Positions 18,383 to 28,857 of a stretch of DNA of 64,000 bases are shown here, one piece after another. The DNA is taken from NCBI RefSeq assembly GCF_000299915.1, contig NZ_AMRI01000007.1, positions 62,001-126,000 on the forward strand, given 5' to 3'. The notes under the pieces were generated by a model. It was not told where the DNA came from, searched no databases, and was given only the letters and a program-made list of their open reading frames with translations. A program made the translations under genes and the position numbers. Numbering within the stretch: the first letter of the stretch is position 1; every line of letters begins with the position of its first letter. This DNA comes from Gallaecimonas xiamenensis 3-C-1 (lineage in GTDB: Bacteria; Pseudomonadota; Gammaproteobacteria; Enterobacterales; Gallaecimonadaceae).

Positions 18383-19204
18383 TCATTTGAGCTGAGCGGC
18401 ATGGAAGCGCAGGTGCGCCTCCATAAAGCTGGCCACAAAGAAGTAGGAATGGTCGTAACCGGCCTGGCGGTGCAGTTGCAGCACAGAGCCGCTTTGCCGG
18501 GCCGCCTGCTCTAGGGACTCGACCTTGAGCTGCTCGGCAAGGAAGTTGTCGGCCAGGCCCACATCCACCCGGATCGGCCAGGGCGCCTTGGCCTCTGCCA
18601 ACAGGACGCTGGCGTCGTAGGCGGCCCAGCCGGCCTTGTCCTCACCCAGGTAGGCAGTGAAGGCCTTCTGGCCCCAGGGGCAGTCCATGGGGTTGCAGAT
18701 GGGGGAGAAGGCCGATACCGAGGCGAAGTGGTCACGGTTACGCAAAGCCAGCACCAGGGCGCCATGGCCCCCCATGGAGTGGCCGCTGACACCACGGCGC
18801 TGGCCAAGGCCCAGGGCCTCCACCAGCGGCGGCAGTTCGCGAACCACATAGTCGTCCATGCGGTAATGCTCGGCCCAGGGGGCCTGGGTGGCGTTGACGT
18901 AGAAGCCAGCGCCCTTGCCAAGGTCGTAGCCGGCGTCGTCGGCCACCGCGTCGCCACGGGGGCTGGTGTCCGGCGCCACTATGGCCAGGCCCAGTTCGGC
19001 GGCCAGGCGCTGGGCACCGGCCTTCTGCACGAAGTTCTCGTCGGTGCAGGTCAACCCCGACAACCAGTACAGCACCGGGGTGTGAGGGCCGAAATCCGGC
19101 GGCAGGAACACCGCCACCGTCATCTCGCAACCCAGTACCTTGGAGCTGTGCTTGTAGCGGCGCTGCTCGCCGCCGAAACACAGATGGCTTTCAATCAGTT
19201 CCAT
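18383..19204 (-). CDS. fghA: S-formylglutathione hydrolase
   Basis: Esterase-D type serine hydrolase that splits S-formylglutathione into formate and glutathione, the second step of glutathione-dependent formaldehyde detoxification. Visible features: YWLSGLTCTDENF, the nucleophile elbow GHSMGGHGAL (serine near 147), DVGLADNFL with the acid and GYDHSYFF with the histidine. 273 aa, normal length. AAGGAACTG precedes the ATG. It lies nine bases after frmA on the same strand, an frmA-fghA operon. Confidence 0.96.
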   Translation of the reverse strand: MELIESHLCFGGEQRRYKHSSKVLGCEMTVAVFLPPDFGPHTPVLYWLSGLTCTDENFVQKAGAQRLAAELGLAIVAPDTSPRGDAVADDAGYDLGKGAGFYVNATQAPWAEHYRMDDYVVRELPPLVEALGLGQRRGVSGHSMGGHGALVLALRNRDHFASVSAFSPICNPMDCPWGQKAFTAYLGEDKAGWAAYDASVLLAEAKAPWPIRVDVGLADNFLAEQLKVESLEQAARQSGSVLQLHRQAGYDHSYFFVASFMEAHLRFHAAQLK

Positions 19205-19213
19205 GGCAGTTCC

Positions 19214-20389
<1,176 letters not shown>

Positions 20390-20418
20390 ATAGAAAACAG
20401 TTTTTCATACAGGCAAAG

Positions 20419-21300
20419 ATGAGCCGATTCGACGGTATGGAAGCCCTGGTGGCGGTGGTGGAACAGCAGAGCCTGTCAGGGGCAGCCCGGGCCCTTGGGG
20501 TGTCGGTGGCCTATATCAGCCGCCAACTCAAGGGCCTGGAAAAGCGCCTGGGCAGCCAGCTAATCAAGCGTACCACCCGCCAGCTGATGGTCACCGACTC
20601 CGGTGAGCTTTACTACCGCCATGCCCGGGCCCTGCTGGACGGCCTGGAGCAGGCCGAAGACGCCGTTTCCACCCTGGAGGGGCGCCTGCAGGGGCGGCTG
20701 CGGATCACGGCGTCCACCGCCTTTGGGGAGCGTTATGTGGCCCCGGCGGTGATGCGCTTTCTGACCCTCTACCCCGAGCTGAAAATCGACCTTATCCTCA
20801 GCAACGCCAACCTGGATCTGGTGGCGGACGGCATCGACCTGGCCATTCGCCTTGGCAACCTGGAAGACTCCAGCCACATTGCCCACAAGCTGGCCCCAAG
20901 GCGGCTCTATATCTGTGCTTCTCCCGGTTACCTCAGCAAGGCCGGGGTACCGGACAGCCTGGACGACTTGAAACAGCACAGCTGCCTGCTGGGCACCCTG
21001 GGCCACTGGCAGGGCCGGCGCGGCCCCATCCACCTGGATGCGCGGCTGAAGATGAACTCAGGGGAGCTGTTGTTGCACGCGGCGCTGGACGGCCTGGGCC
21101 TGGTGCAACTGCCCGACTACTACGTCATGGACCACTTCAAGGCCGGCACCCTGGTGGAAGTGCTGCCCCATATGCGCCCCAAGGACAGCGCCGTCTGGGC
21201 CCTGCATCAGGCGCGACTGGAGCAGACCCCCAGGGTGGCGCGCTTCGTGGAATACCTCTCGGCCTACCTTAAGGACAAGTTGCCCAAAAGCCGCCGTTAG
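20419..21300 (+). CDS. LysR-family regulator, probable regulator of frmA-fghA
   Basis: A 293-residue LysR protein. The DNA-binding domain starts FDGMEALVAVVEQQSLSGAA, with VSVAYISRQLKGLEKRLGS. The effector domain starts GRLRITASTAFGERYVAPAV, with LEDSSHIAHKLAPRRLYIC, typical of the large CrgA-like LysR branch. The ATG at 20419 with AGGCAAAG upstream is preferred over an in-frame codon at 20359. Divergent from frmA, so it most likely senses formaldehyde stress or a glutathione adduct; this is inference from position. Confidence 0.9.
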   Translation: MSRFDGMEALVAVVEQQSLSGAARALGVSVAYISRQLKGLEKRLGSQLIKRTTRQLMVTDSGELYYRHARALLDGLEQAEDAVSTLEGRLQGRLRITASTAFGERYVAPAVMRFLTLYPELKIDLILSNANLDLVADGIDLAIRLGNLEDSSHIAHKLAPRRLYICASPGYLSKAGVPDSLDDLKQHSCLLGTLGHWQGRRGPIHLDARLKMNSGELLLHAALDGLGLVQLPDYYVMDHFKAGTLVEVLPHMRPKDSAVWALHQARLEQTPRVARFVEYLSAYLKDKLPKSRR

Positions 21301-21881
21301 GCCTTGGAGTGCTGGGCCAGCCAGCTGCGCAGCAGCACCGTCAGGCAGGCCACCAGCAGCGCCAGATTCAAATGATAAAGGCTGCTTTCATGGTCAATTG
21401 ACACCAGGGGCAGCAGCGGCAGAAACGCCAGCAGCCCCAGGGCGATGACGGTCAGGTAGAAGGGCCCCATATTGGGGTAGTTCATCATCTGCTTGCCGAT
21501 AAGGGCCATCATCAGCACAGTGACCGATTCGGTCAGCAGCGGCAAACCAACCAACAGGTTGATAAGGCCGGCCCCGGCCAGCACCAGGATCAGGTAGCGC
21601 ATGTCCTTCTTACCGGCGTTGAACTGCCATGCCACCAGGGCCACCATCAGCACCATGGCCAGGCGCTTGGCCAGGTACATCATGCCCCCGTAAAAGTCGT
21701 TCCACTGCTCCAACCCGGCAAAGCACACCAGGCCCAGGGCGGCGGTGCCGGCCAGGGTCACCAGGCCGGTGAGAAACAGTAGCTTCACCCTATGGTGCAA
21801 CGGCTCGCGCCACAGCATGGCAAAGCAAAACAGCAGCACCGCCACCAGCAGCAGTTCCGAGAGCAGGGAATAGAGCTTCAT
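21297..21881 (-). CDS. Multi-spanning membrane protein of unknown function
   Basis: A 194-residue hydrophobic protein with about six membrane segments (LLSELLLVAVLLFCFAML, LLFLTGLVTLAGTAALG, LAMVLMVALVAWQF, YLILVLAGAGLINLLVG, FYLTVIALGLLAFLPLL, LALLVACLTVLL). I recognise no family signature. The ATG at 21881 starts MKLYSLLSELLL; an upstream in-frame ATG at 21935 would add 18 mostly polar residues. Its stop overlaps the end of the facing LysR gene by four bases. Nothing nearby points to a function. Confidence 0.7.
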   Translation of the reverse strand: MKLYSLLSELLLVAVLLFCFAMLWREPLHHRVKLLFLTGLVTLAGTAALGLVCFAGLEQWNDFYGGMMYLAKRLAMVLMVALVAWQFNAGKKDMRYLILVLAGAGLINLLVGLPLLTESVTVLMMALIGKQMMNYPNMGPFYLTVIALGLLAFLPLLPLVSIDHESSLYHLNLALLVACLTVLLRSWLAQHSKA

Positions 21882-22029
21882 GGGTCCTTGCGACTTTGTT
21901 ATGAATTTGTGGGCTCCTGTTCCCAGTGTAGGCAAGAGCGGTGAAACTGACTGGTCCGCGTAAAAGGCTTGAGTCGCTTCACACAGTTACCGACAATTGC
22001 CCCACCATAACCATGACAAATCGGGCCTG

Positions 22030-22737
22030 ATGTCGATGCGCCTAGGAATGCTTTTTGTGCTGCTGAGCCTCTTTAGCGGCACCAGCCTCGCTGTGGACAA
22101 TTTCCGCCAGGCCAAGAGCCTGGCCGTCAAGCTCTACCAGGAGCACCCCCAGACCTTCTATTGCGGCTGCGACATCCGCTGGCAAGGCAAGAAAGGGCTG
22201 CCGGATCTCAAAGGCTGCGGCTACCAGGTGCGCAAGCAAGAGACCCGGGCCAAGCGGGTGGAATGGGAACACATCATGTCCGCCTGGGAATTTGGCCACC
22301 AGCTGCAATGCTGGCAAAAAGGCGGCCGCAAGGCCTGCAAGAAGGACAAGACCTTTGACCGCATGGAAGGGGATCTGCACAACCTGGCCCCCGCTATCGG
22401 CGAAGTGAACGGCGACAGGTCCAACTACCGTTTCTCGGCACTGACCGACAAGCCCAGCCAGTACGGGGCCTGCACCATGGTGGTGGACTTCAAGGCCGGC
22501 CGCGCCATGCCGCCAGAGCGGGCCAGGGGTCCCATCGCCCGCACCTATTTCTATATGGAACAGCAATACGGGGTCAGCATGTCCCGCCGCCAGCGCCAGT
22601 TGTTCAGCGCCTGGGACAAGCTCTACCCTGTGAGTAGCTGGGAATGCCAGCGCAACCAGAAGATCAAGAAGGTCCAGGGTAACGACAACCCCTTCGTCAC
22701 CCAGGCCTGCCTCAAGGTCGCCCACAAGGAGCATTGA
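22030..22737 (+). CDS. endA: Endonuclease I (secreted/periplasmic DNase)
   Basis: Periplasmic or secreted non-specific endonuclease of the EndA/Vvn (ββα-Me) family. A signal peptide ([20 protein letters not shown]) is followed by FYCGCDIRW, the active-site block [14 protein letters not shown], and [20 protein letters not shown] with the metal-binding residues. Eight or so cysteines match the disulphide-rich family. I favour the ATG at 22030; one at 21997 would add polar residues before the signal. It sits directly upstream of rsmE with overlapping stop/start, the conserved endA-rsmE-gshB order. Confidence 0.94.
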   Translation: MSMRLGMLFVLLSLFSGTSLAVDNFRQAKSLAVKLYQEHPQTFYCGCDIRWQGKKGLPDLKGCGYQVRKQETRAKRVEWEHIMSAWEFGHQLQCWQKGGRKACKKDKTFDRMEGDLHNLAPAIGEVNGDRSNYRFSALTDKPSQYGACTMVVDFKAGRAMPPERARGPIARTYFYMEQQYGVSMSRRQRQLFSAWDKLYPVSSWECQRNQKIKKVQGNDNPFVTQACLKVAHKEH

Positions 22738-23465
22738 TGCGAAACCCGCGCATTTACGAGCCCCAGAGCCTGGCGGTAGGCCAGCAGCTGCCACTGAGTG
22801 AAGACGGCGCCAACCACATAGGCCGGGTGCTGCGCATGCAGCCAGGCCAGTCCCTGCGCCTTTTCAACGGCGACGGTTTTGACTACGACGCCGAGATTGT
22901 CGAGGCTGGCAAGAAGCAGGTGCAGGTGGCCATCACCGGCGCCAAAGCCCTGGCTAACGAGTCGCCCCTGGCCATTCACCTGGGCCAGGTGATCTCCCGG
23001 GGCGAGCGCATGGAGTTTGTTATTCAAAAGGCAGTGGAGCTGGGGGTTACCGAGATCACCCCGCTCTTTTCCGAGCGCTGCGGGGTTAAGCTTCAGGGCG
23101 AGCGGCTGGACAAAAAGGTCGGCCAATGGCAGAAGATCGCCATCAGTGCCTGCGAACAATGCGGCCGCGCCAGGGTGCCCAAGGTTAACGAGGTGGCCCT
23201 GCTGGCAGACTGGGTGCAGGCCCCCTTTGACGGCCACAGCCTGACCCTGAGCCCCTACGCCGCCGGCGGCATCAGCCAACTGCCCAAGGCCAGCGCCGCC
23301 CGGCTGCTGATTGGCCCCGAAGGGGGTTTTAGCGACGAAGAAGTGGCCCTGGCCAGCCAGGCCGGCTTTACCGACGTATTACTGGGCCCCAGGGTACTGC
23401 GCACCGAAACCGCAGCCCTGGCGGCCATCACCGCCTTGCAGCTCAGCCTTGGCGATCTGGGATAA
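22737..23465 (+). CDS. rsmE: 16S rRNA m3U1498 methyltransferase RsmE
   Basis: SPOUT-class methyltransferase that N3-methylates U1498 in 16S rRNA. PUA-like N-terminal part ([33 protein letters not shown]), then QKAVELGVTEITPL, CEQCGRARVP, and the SAM knot LIGPEGGFSDEE with LGPRVLRTETAALAAI. 242 aa. Its ATG shares the final A of the endA stop (TGATG), so translation is coupled. Confidence 0.96.
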   Translation: MRNPRIYEPQSLAVGQQLPLSEDGANHIGRVLRMQPGQSLRLFNGDGFDYDAEIVEAGKKQVQVAITGAKALANESPLAIHLGQVISRGERMEFVIQKAVELGVTEITPLFSERCGVKLQGERLDKKVGQWQKIAISACEQCGRARVPKVNEVALLADWVQAPFDGHSLTLSPYAAGGISQLPKASAARLLIGPEGGFSDEEVALASQAGFTDVLLGPRVLRTETAALAAITALQLSLGDLG

Positions 23466-23474
23466 GGAGCACGC

Positions 23475-24407
23475 ATGAAGATCGGCATAGTGATGGACCC
23501 CATCGAGGCCATCAACACCAAGAAAGACACCACCTTTGCCATGGCCCTGGAAGCCCAGCGCCGGGGCCACCAGCTCTACTACCTGCAGATGCAGGACCTG
23601 ATGCTGGAAGACGGCGAGCCCTGGGGCCATATGGCCGAGCTCAGTGTCGAGGACAACCCGGCCGACTACTATCGCCTGGAAGAGGCCAAGTCCGTTCCCC
23701 TCAAGGAGCTGGACATCATCCTGATGCGTAAAGATCCGCCCTTCGACACCGAGTACATCTACGCCACCTACATACTGGAGCGGGCCGAGGAGCAAGGGGT
23801 CAAGGTGGTCAACAAACCCCAGAGCCTGCGCGACTGCAACGAGAAGCTCTTTACCGCCTGGTTCCCCGAATTTACCCCCACCACCCTGGTAACCCGCCGG
23901 GCCGATCGGTTGCGCGCCTTCCACGCCGAACACGGCGATGTGATCTTCAAGCCCCTGGACGGCATGGGCGGCGCCTCCATCTTCCGCCTCAAGCCCGACG
24001 AGGCCAACCTCGGAGTGATCATCGAGACCCTCACCGAGCACGGCAGCCGTTACTGCATGGCGCAAAAATTCCTGCCCGCCATCAAGGATGGCGACAAGCG
24101 GGTGCTGGTGGTGGCCGGCAAACCGGTAGAGCACGTGCTGGCCCGCATTCCCCAGGGTGGCGAAACCCGTGGCAACCTGGCCGCCGGCGGCCGGGGTGAA
24201 GTGCGCCCCATCAGTGACGCCGAGCGCCGCATCGCCGAGGCGGTGGGGCCTGAGCTGGTCAAGCGCGGCCTCTACTTTGTGGGCCTGGACGTGATTGGCG
24301 ACAAGCTCACCGAGATCAATGTCACCTCCCCCACCTGCGTGCGGGAAATTGAGGCCGCCACCGGCATCAATATCTGCGCCCGGCTGTTCGAGGCCCTGGG
24401 GGCCTGA
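23475..24407 (+). CDS. gshB: Glutathione synthetase
   Basis: ATP-grasp ligase joining gamma-glutamylcysteine and glycine. Starts MKIGIVMDPIEAINTKKDTT; RKDPPFDTEYIYATYILE, VNKPQSLRDCNEKLF, KPLDGMGGASIFR and INVTSPTCVREIE are the family signatures. 310 aa. AAGGAG lies seven bases before the ATG. Third gene of endA-rsmE-gshB and followed by a strong terminator. Its product supplies the frmA-fghA pathway 3 kb upstream, although the link is metabolic rather than operonic. Confidence 0.97.
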   Translation: MKIGIVMDPIEAINTKKDTTFAMALEAQRRGHQLYYLQMQDLMLEDGEPWGHMAELSVEDNPADYYRLEEAKSVPLKELDIILMRKDPPFDTEYIYATYILERAEEQGVKVVNKPQSLRDCNEKLFTAWFPEFTPTTLVTRRADRLRAFHAEHGDVIFKPLDGMGGASIFRLKPDEANLGVIIETLTEHGSRYCMAQKFLPAIKDGDKRVLVVAGKPVEHVLARIPQGGETRGNLAAGGRGEVRPISDAERRIAEAVGPELVKRGLYFVGLDVIGDKLTEINVTSPTCVREIEAATGINICARLFEALGA

Positions 24408-24417
24408 GGCCGACCGT

Positions 24418-24446
24418 AAAAAAGGGCGCCGTTGGCGCCCTTTTTT
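24418..24446. terminator. Bidirectional terminator gshB / monooxygenase
   Basis: GGGCGCC (24424-24430), loop GTT, GGCGCCC (24434-24440), with A6 before and T6 after. Confidence 0.92.
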
Positions 24447-25950
24447 ATTGCCCGAACCAGCGGGCGATGGCGGCCTGGGCCGCACCCAGGTCGGCAGGAC
24501 TACCGGCCTCACTTACCCAGGCCACTATGCCGTCTGGCCTTATCAGCATGGCGCCAAGGCCCAGGTTGTCCTTGGCGGCCAGGGCCAGGTACTCAAGCCC
24601 TGCCCTGCCCCGGCACAAGCCGGCCAAGTCCCTATCGTCCCCCAAGGTCACCAGCAGGCCCTGGCCATCGGCCATCTTGGGGCCAAGGCGGCTGCCATCT
24701 GTCAGCTCCAGATCCGGGGCGCTGGCCCCCACCAGCGGGTGGCTGTCGCCAAGCTCATAGCGCAGGGTCAGGCCCCATAGCTTACCCAGGAAATGGTTGG
24801 CACCATCATCGGTTTGGATAAGGTCGCGAAGCAGCTGGGCCAGTGCCTCACCCTGGGGCCCCGGCGCCATGCAGGCTACCTGGGCGCGGGTCCAGTCCAG
24901 CACCCAACTGGCCACCGGGTGGCGCTCGGACTGGTAGCTGTCAATAAGCGCCGCCGGCGCCCTGCCCTTGACAGTGGCGGCCAGCTTCCAGCCCAGGTTC
25001 AGGGCATCACCAATACCGGCGTTCAGGCCCTGGGCGCCAAGGGGCGAGTGAATATGGGCACTGTCGCCGGCCAGCAGCACCCGGCCCTGGCGATACTGGG
25101 TAACCTGCTTGCATCTGTCGGTAAAAGTAGCCGCCATCTGGATGCTGTTAACGGTGACATCGGTGCCGCTGACCCGGCGCAGCACCGCTTGAAAATGCGC
25201 TGCCGTCACCTCCTGGCTGCGGTCAAAGCGGCCGCCGTCGTACTCCATCAGCGCCAGATGGCCGGGGCTGGCCTGCACATACAGGCCATTGGTGGTGTAC
25301 TGAAAGCCCATGGCCAGCTTTTCCGGGTCGGCCAACTCACAGTGCACGCTATAACCGGTGCAGCTGGCCTCGGTGCCCACAAACTCAAAACCGGCAAGCT
25401 TTCGCACCTGGCTGCGGCCGCCGTCGCAGCCCACCAGCCAGCGGCCTTGGTAATGCTGGCCACCGGCCTGCACCACTACCTGGTCCGCGTCCTGCTCCAG
25501 GACCGTCACTTCGGCGCCATAAACCACAGTAACGCCGCGCTTGGCCACCTGATGGTTAAGGGCAGTGCAGATGCGCTCCATGTCGGTTTTGGCGGGATAA
25601 AGCGCTGGCCCGGCTAGGCGGTAGGGAAAGCGCGCCAGATCCAGTTGGCTGGCATTGACCATGATGCCGGCAAAGTGGCCGCCAAATTGAAAGGGAATGG
25701 CCTTATCCGGGCGCTGAGGCCGCTGGTCGGCGTCGTCCACCAGGGCGTCCAACAGCCCCCGGCGGTAGAAGGCCTCTACCGAGTTGCTGTTAACCCCGCG
25801 CAGGCCAAGGGGCTTGCTCTTCCAGGGCATCTGGGCGCTGGGCTCTTTTTCCAGTACCAATACAGCGCAATTGGCTAGGGCCAGTTCATGGGCCAGGAAA
25901 AGCCCCACCGGGCCAGCCCCGGCGATAATGACGTCATAAAGCTTGTTCAT
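24445..25950 (-). CDS. FAD-dependent aromatic-ring monooxygenase (paralogue 1)
   Basis: Class A flavoprotein hydroxylase of the PheA/TfdB/MhpA group, acting on phenolic or polyketide-like aromatics with NAD(P)H. 501 aa. FAD-binding GxGxxG in DVIIAGAGPVGLFLAHELA; the DG motif in LVGCDGGRSQVRKLAG; the GD motif in VLLAGDSAHIHSPLGAQGLN. A thioredoxin-like C-terminal domain starts near GASAPDLELTDG. The ATG at 25950 has AAGGAATC upstream. The upstream same-strand gene is a clear paralogue 55 bases away. The real substrate cannot be told. Confidence 0.9.
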   Translation of the reverse strand: MNKLYDVIIAGAGPVGLFLAHELALANCAVLVLEKEPSAQMPWKSKPLGLRGVNSNSVEAFYRRGLLDALVDDADQRPQRPDKAIPFQFGGHFAGIMVNASQLDLARFPYRLAGPALYPAKTDMERICTALNHQVAKRGVTVVYGAEVTVLEQDADQVVVQAGGQHYQGRWLVGCDGGRSQVRKLAGFEFVGTEASCTGYSVHCELADPEKLAMGFQYTTNGLYVQASPGHLALMEYDGGRFDRSQEVTAAHFQAVLRRVSGTDVTVNSIQMAATFTDRCKQVTQYRQGRVLLAGDSAHIHSPLGAQGLNAGIGDALNLGWKLAATVKGRAPAALIDSYQSERHPVASWVLDWTRAQVACMAPGPQGEALAQLLRDLIQTDDGANHFLGKLWGLTLRYELGDSHPLVGASAPDLELTDGSRLGPKMADGQGLLVTLGDDRDLAGLCRGRAGLEYLALAAKDNLGLGAMLIRPDGIVAWVSEAGSPADLGAAQAAIARWFGQ

Positions 25951-26005
25951 GGAGATTCCTTGCAAGGCCGGGCCTTGGCCCGGGAATAAAAAGGGTTAGC
26001 CGGAC

Positions 26006-27484
26006 TCAGGCGGGGCCGAACCAGCGCACCAGCGCCGCCTCGGCAGCGGTCAAATCGACCTCTCCTTCGATCAGCCAGGCCACCACCCCGTCCGGCCTTA
26101 TCAGCAGCGCCTTAAGGCCAAGGGTGTCTTGGGCTGTATCTGCCAGGTAATCCAGCCGGCCCTGCCAGGGGCGGCAAAGGGCGTGAAGGGCCGGGTTATG
26201 GGTAAAGTCCAGCAGCAGGCCACGGCCGGTGTGAAGCCGCTGCCCCAGTCGGTTACCGCTCAACTGAAAGTCCGGGGCGCTGGCGCCCAGCAAGGGGTGG
26301 GCCAGGCCCCAGATGCGGCCGATGAAGTAATTGGCCCCGTCCTGGGTGTCAATCAGGTCCTTAACCAAGGCGCCAAGGGCCCGCCCCTGGGGCGACGGGG
26401 CCATGACGGCGGCCTGGGCCCGGCTCCAGGCCAGCACCTGGCTGGCGGCCGGGCGCCGCTCCGCTTCATAGCTGTCCAGCAAGCCGGGATTGGCCCAGCC
26501 GTTGATACAGGCTGCCAGCTTCCAACCCAGGTTGATGGCATCGCCAAGGCCGGTATTGAGGCCCTGGCCCCCCAGGGGGGAATGGATATGGGCGCTGTCG
26601 CCGGCCAGCAGTACCCGCCCCTGACAGTAACGGCTGGCCAGCTTGGCCCGGTCGGTGTGGCTGTGGGCCTGGTGCAGGGCCTTGATGGTGACATCCTGGC
26701 CGCTTACCCGGCGCAGCAGGGCCTGGGCATATTCAAGGTCTATGGGCTGGTTGCGGTCAAAGCGGCCCTGGTCGAACTCGGTCACCATCACCAGCCCTTG
26801 GCCAGCCTTGGCGTAAAAGCCGGCCGGGGTGGTTTGAAAGCCCGGCTTGAGCTTTTCCGGGTCGGCCAGCTCACAAAGCAGCTGGTAGCCGGTAAAGCTG
26901 GGCTCGGTGCCCTCAAAGGCGATGCCCGCCAGCTTGCGTACCTGGCTGCGCCCACCGTCGCAGCCCACCAGCCATTGGCCGGCAAAGGTTTCGCCGCCAG
27001 CCTGGACCTGCACGCCACCGTCATGCTGCAAGAGGCCCTGCACTTTCGCGCAGTAGCGAATACTGACCCCCAGCGCCAGGGCCCTTTTGGTCAGCACCCG
27101 GTTAAGGGTGGCAAGGTCGGTGAGCGCCGTGCCAAAGGCCGGCCCTGCCAGCCGGTAGGGCCAGCGGGATGGGGTAAACCGTTCTGCGTTTATGGGCAGG
27201 CGAGCAAAGTGGCCGGCGGAGCGAAAGCCCCCCTGGGATTTGACATGGGCCAGCCCCTGGCCGGCATCCGCCAGCACCGCGTCCAGCAGGCCGCGACGAT
27301 ACAGGGCTTCCAGGGACGGGGTATTGAGGCCCCTTAGCCCCAAGGGTTGGGCCTTGATGGGGTTGGCATTTGTAGAGTCCCTTTCCAGCACCAGCACCGC
27401 CAGGCCAGCCAGACCCAGTTCCGTTGCCAGGAACAGCCCCACAGGGCCGGCGCCGGCAATAATGACATCGTATTGGCTGTGCAA
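26006..27484 (-). CDS. FAD-dependent aromatic-ring monooxygenase (paralogue 2)
   Basis: Second flavin hydroxylase with the same motifs in the same order: YDVIIAGAGPVGLFLATELG, LVGCDGGRSQVRKLAG, VLLAGDSAHIHSPLGGQGLN and a C-terminal GASAPDFQLSG domain. 492 aa. No ATG occurs near the N-terminus; the TTG at 27484 lies five bases after GGAG and gives LHSQYDVIIAG, so I take it as the start. The frame stays open to 27583 through an AT-rich promoter region, which is not coding. First gene of a two-gene operon, divergent from a TetR gene across a perfect 18-bp palindrome. Confidence 0.9.
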   Translation of the reverse strand: MHSQYDVIIAGAGPVGLFLATELGLAGLAVLVLERDSTNANPIKAQPLGLRGLNTPSLEALYRRGLLDAVLADAGQGLAHVKSQGGFRSAGHFARLPINAERFTPSRWPYRLAGPAFGTALTDLATLNRVLTKRALALGVSIRYCAKVQGLLQHDGGVQVQAGGETFAGQWLVGCDGGRSQVRKLAGIAFEGTEPSFTGYQLLCELADPEKLKPGFQTTPAGFYAKAGQGLVMVTEFDQGRFDRNQPIDLEYAQALLRRVSGQDVTIKALHQAHSHTDRAKLASRYCQGRVLLAGDSAHIHSPLGGQGLNTGLGDAINLGWKLAACINGWANPGLLDSYEAERRPAASQVLAWSRAQAAVMAPSPQGRALGALVKDLIDTQDGANYFIGRIWGLAHPLLGASAPDFQLSGNRLGQRLHTGRGLLLDFTHNPALHALCRPWQGRLDYLADTAQDTLGLKALLIRPDGVVAWLIEGEVDLTAAEAALVRWFGPA

Positions 27485-27514
27485 GGTCTCTCCCAAGTTG
27501 GCCAAAATTAGAAC

Positions 27515-27532
27515 GACTATAAATTTATAGTC
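27515..27532. promoter_or_regulatory. Perfect 18-bp palindrome, probable TetR operator over the monooxygenase promoter
   Basis: GACTATAAATTTATAGTC is a perfect palindrome 31-48 bases upstream of the monooxygenase TTG start. Read on the minus strand, a TTGATC lies 15-17 bases upstream of the TATAAA/TAAATT inside it, so the palindrome covers the likely -10 box. A repressor bound here would block the monooxygenase operon, and probably tetR as well. Confidence 0.7.
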
Positions 27533-27600
27533 ACTTAAAAATTTGATCAAGTTAAATTTTAGCAGCATCATAGGTGCCACCATGCAGGGGAGTAACCGCC

Positions 27601-28164
27601 TTGGGACTGAGAGAACAGAAGAAGAAACGGACCCGTAAAGCCATTTCCGACATGGCTACGCTGCTCTTTATCGAGCGCGGCTATCACCAGGTCACCACGG
27701 CAGAGATCGCCGAAAAGGCCGGAGTGTCGGTGCCGACCCTGTTTAATTATTTCCCCACCAAGGAAGCCTTGGTCTTTGACGAAGACACCGAAATAGAGGC
27801 GGGCCTTATCGCCACAGTGGAGAACCGTCAAAGCGGCCAGGGGATACTGGAAGCCCTGATAGCAACCGGCTTTCGCGGCATCGACGTGCACCATGCCGAG
27901 CACCAACAGCAAGTAGCGGCCTTTATGGCCCTGGTGGATAACACCCCGGAACTGAGCCGTTACGCCAAGGACATGTGGCTGCGCCACGAAAAAGCCCTGG
28001 CCCAGGCCATTTTGCGGACGGTGAAAAATCCCCTGAGCCAGTGCCAGGCCGAAGCCGTGGCGCACTATATCCTCGACGCCTTCCAACGGGCCCTGCGCGC
28101 CCCCGACCCGGACCAGGCCCTTGGTGCCCAGCTAAGGCTGCTGGCCAACGGCTGGCCGGAATAA
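27601..28164 (+). CDS. TetR/AcrR-family regulator
   Basis: A 187-residue TetR protein. N-terminal helix-turn-helix: REQKKKRTRKAISDMATLLF, then GYHQVTTAEIAEKAGVSVPTLFNYFPTKEAL. The C-terminal ligand domain is helical and specific. The start is TTG at 27601 with GGGGAG eight bases upstream, giving LGLREQKKKR. Divergent from the two flavin monooxygenases across the palindrome at 27515. Control of an aromatic or antibiotic-modifying oxygenase is the natural reading. Confidence 0.9.
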   Translation: MGLREQKKKRTRKAISDMATLLFIERGYHQVTTAEIAEKAGVSVPTLFNYFPTKEALVFDEDTEIEAGLIATVENRQSGQGILEALIATGFRGIDVHHAEHQQQVAAFMALVDNTPELSRYAKDMWLRHEKALAQAILRTVKNPLSQCQAEAVAHYILDAFQRALRAPDPDQALGAQLRLLANGWPE

Positions 28165-28284
28165 GGCCACGCGTCCCTTGCAAGGGGCGCCAACCTTGAA
28201 AACCCCAGGTTATGTCCCCATTTAGCGTTTTACTCGACGCCTGAAATGACCATACTTGGGAAAAGGCCCAGACCAGTGCAGCCA

Positions 28285-28857
28285 ATGCGTAGTTTGCAAA
28301 ACCATTTTCTGATCGCCACGCCAGCCATGCGGGACCCCTACTTTGCCCGCAGCGTCACCTACTTGTGCGAGCACAATGACGAAGGGGCCATGGGCCTGGT
28401 GGTCAACCAGCCGGTCAATATCACCGTCACCGACATGCTGCGCCAGCTCAAGCTGGTGGAGGACGACGAGCCCTCTGAGCTCAGTGGCCGCTATGTGTTC
28501 TCCGGCGGCCCGGTCAACCCGGAGCGGGGCTTTGTGATCCACACCTCCAAGCGCGGCTTCAACGCCAGCCTGGCCCTGGGTGACAGCCTGATGGTGACCA
28601 CCTCCATCGATATCCTGTCGGCCCTGGGGGCCAACCATGGCCCCGAGCGTTTTATGGTGACCCTGGGTTACGCCGGCTGGGAAGCGGGCCAGCTGGAAAA
28701 GGAACTGGCCGACAATTCCTGGCTGTTGGTGCCCGCCGACGGCGGCTTTGCCGAAGAACTGCTGTTCAACACTCCTCCTTCCCAGCGCTGGCAAAAGGCC
28801 TGCGAACGGCTGGGCTTTGATATTTGGCAACTGTCCAACGACGTGGGGCACGCCTGA
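28285..28857 (+). CDS. algH: YqgE/AlgH family protein (UPF0301)
   Basis: A 190-residue cytoplasmic protein of the conserved AlgH/YqgE family, biochemical role unknown. [57 protein letters not shown] and [14 protein letters not shown] match the family closely. I start at the ATG at 28285 because the family begins with SLQNHFLIA; the frame is open from 28246. Stop and next start overlap as TGATG with ruvX, the conserved algH-ruvX pair. Confidence 0.94.
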   Translation: MRSLQNHFLIATPAMRDPYFARSVTYLCEHNDEGAMGLVVNQPVNITVTDMLRQLKLVEDDEPSELSGRYVFSGGPVNPERGFVIHTSKRGFNASLALGDSLMVTTSIDILSALGANHGPERFMVTLGYAGWEAGQLEKELADNSWLLVPADGGFAEELLFNTPPSQRWQKACERLGFDIWQLSNDVGHA

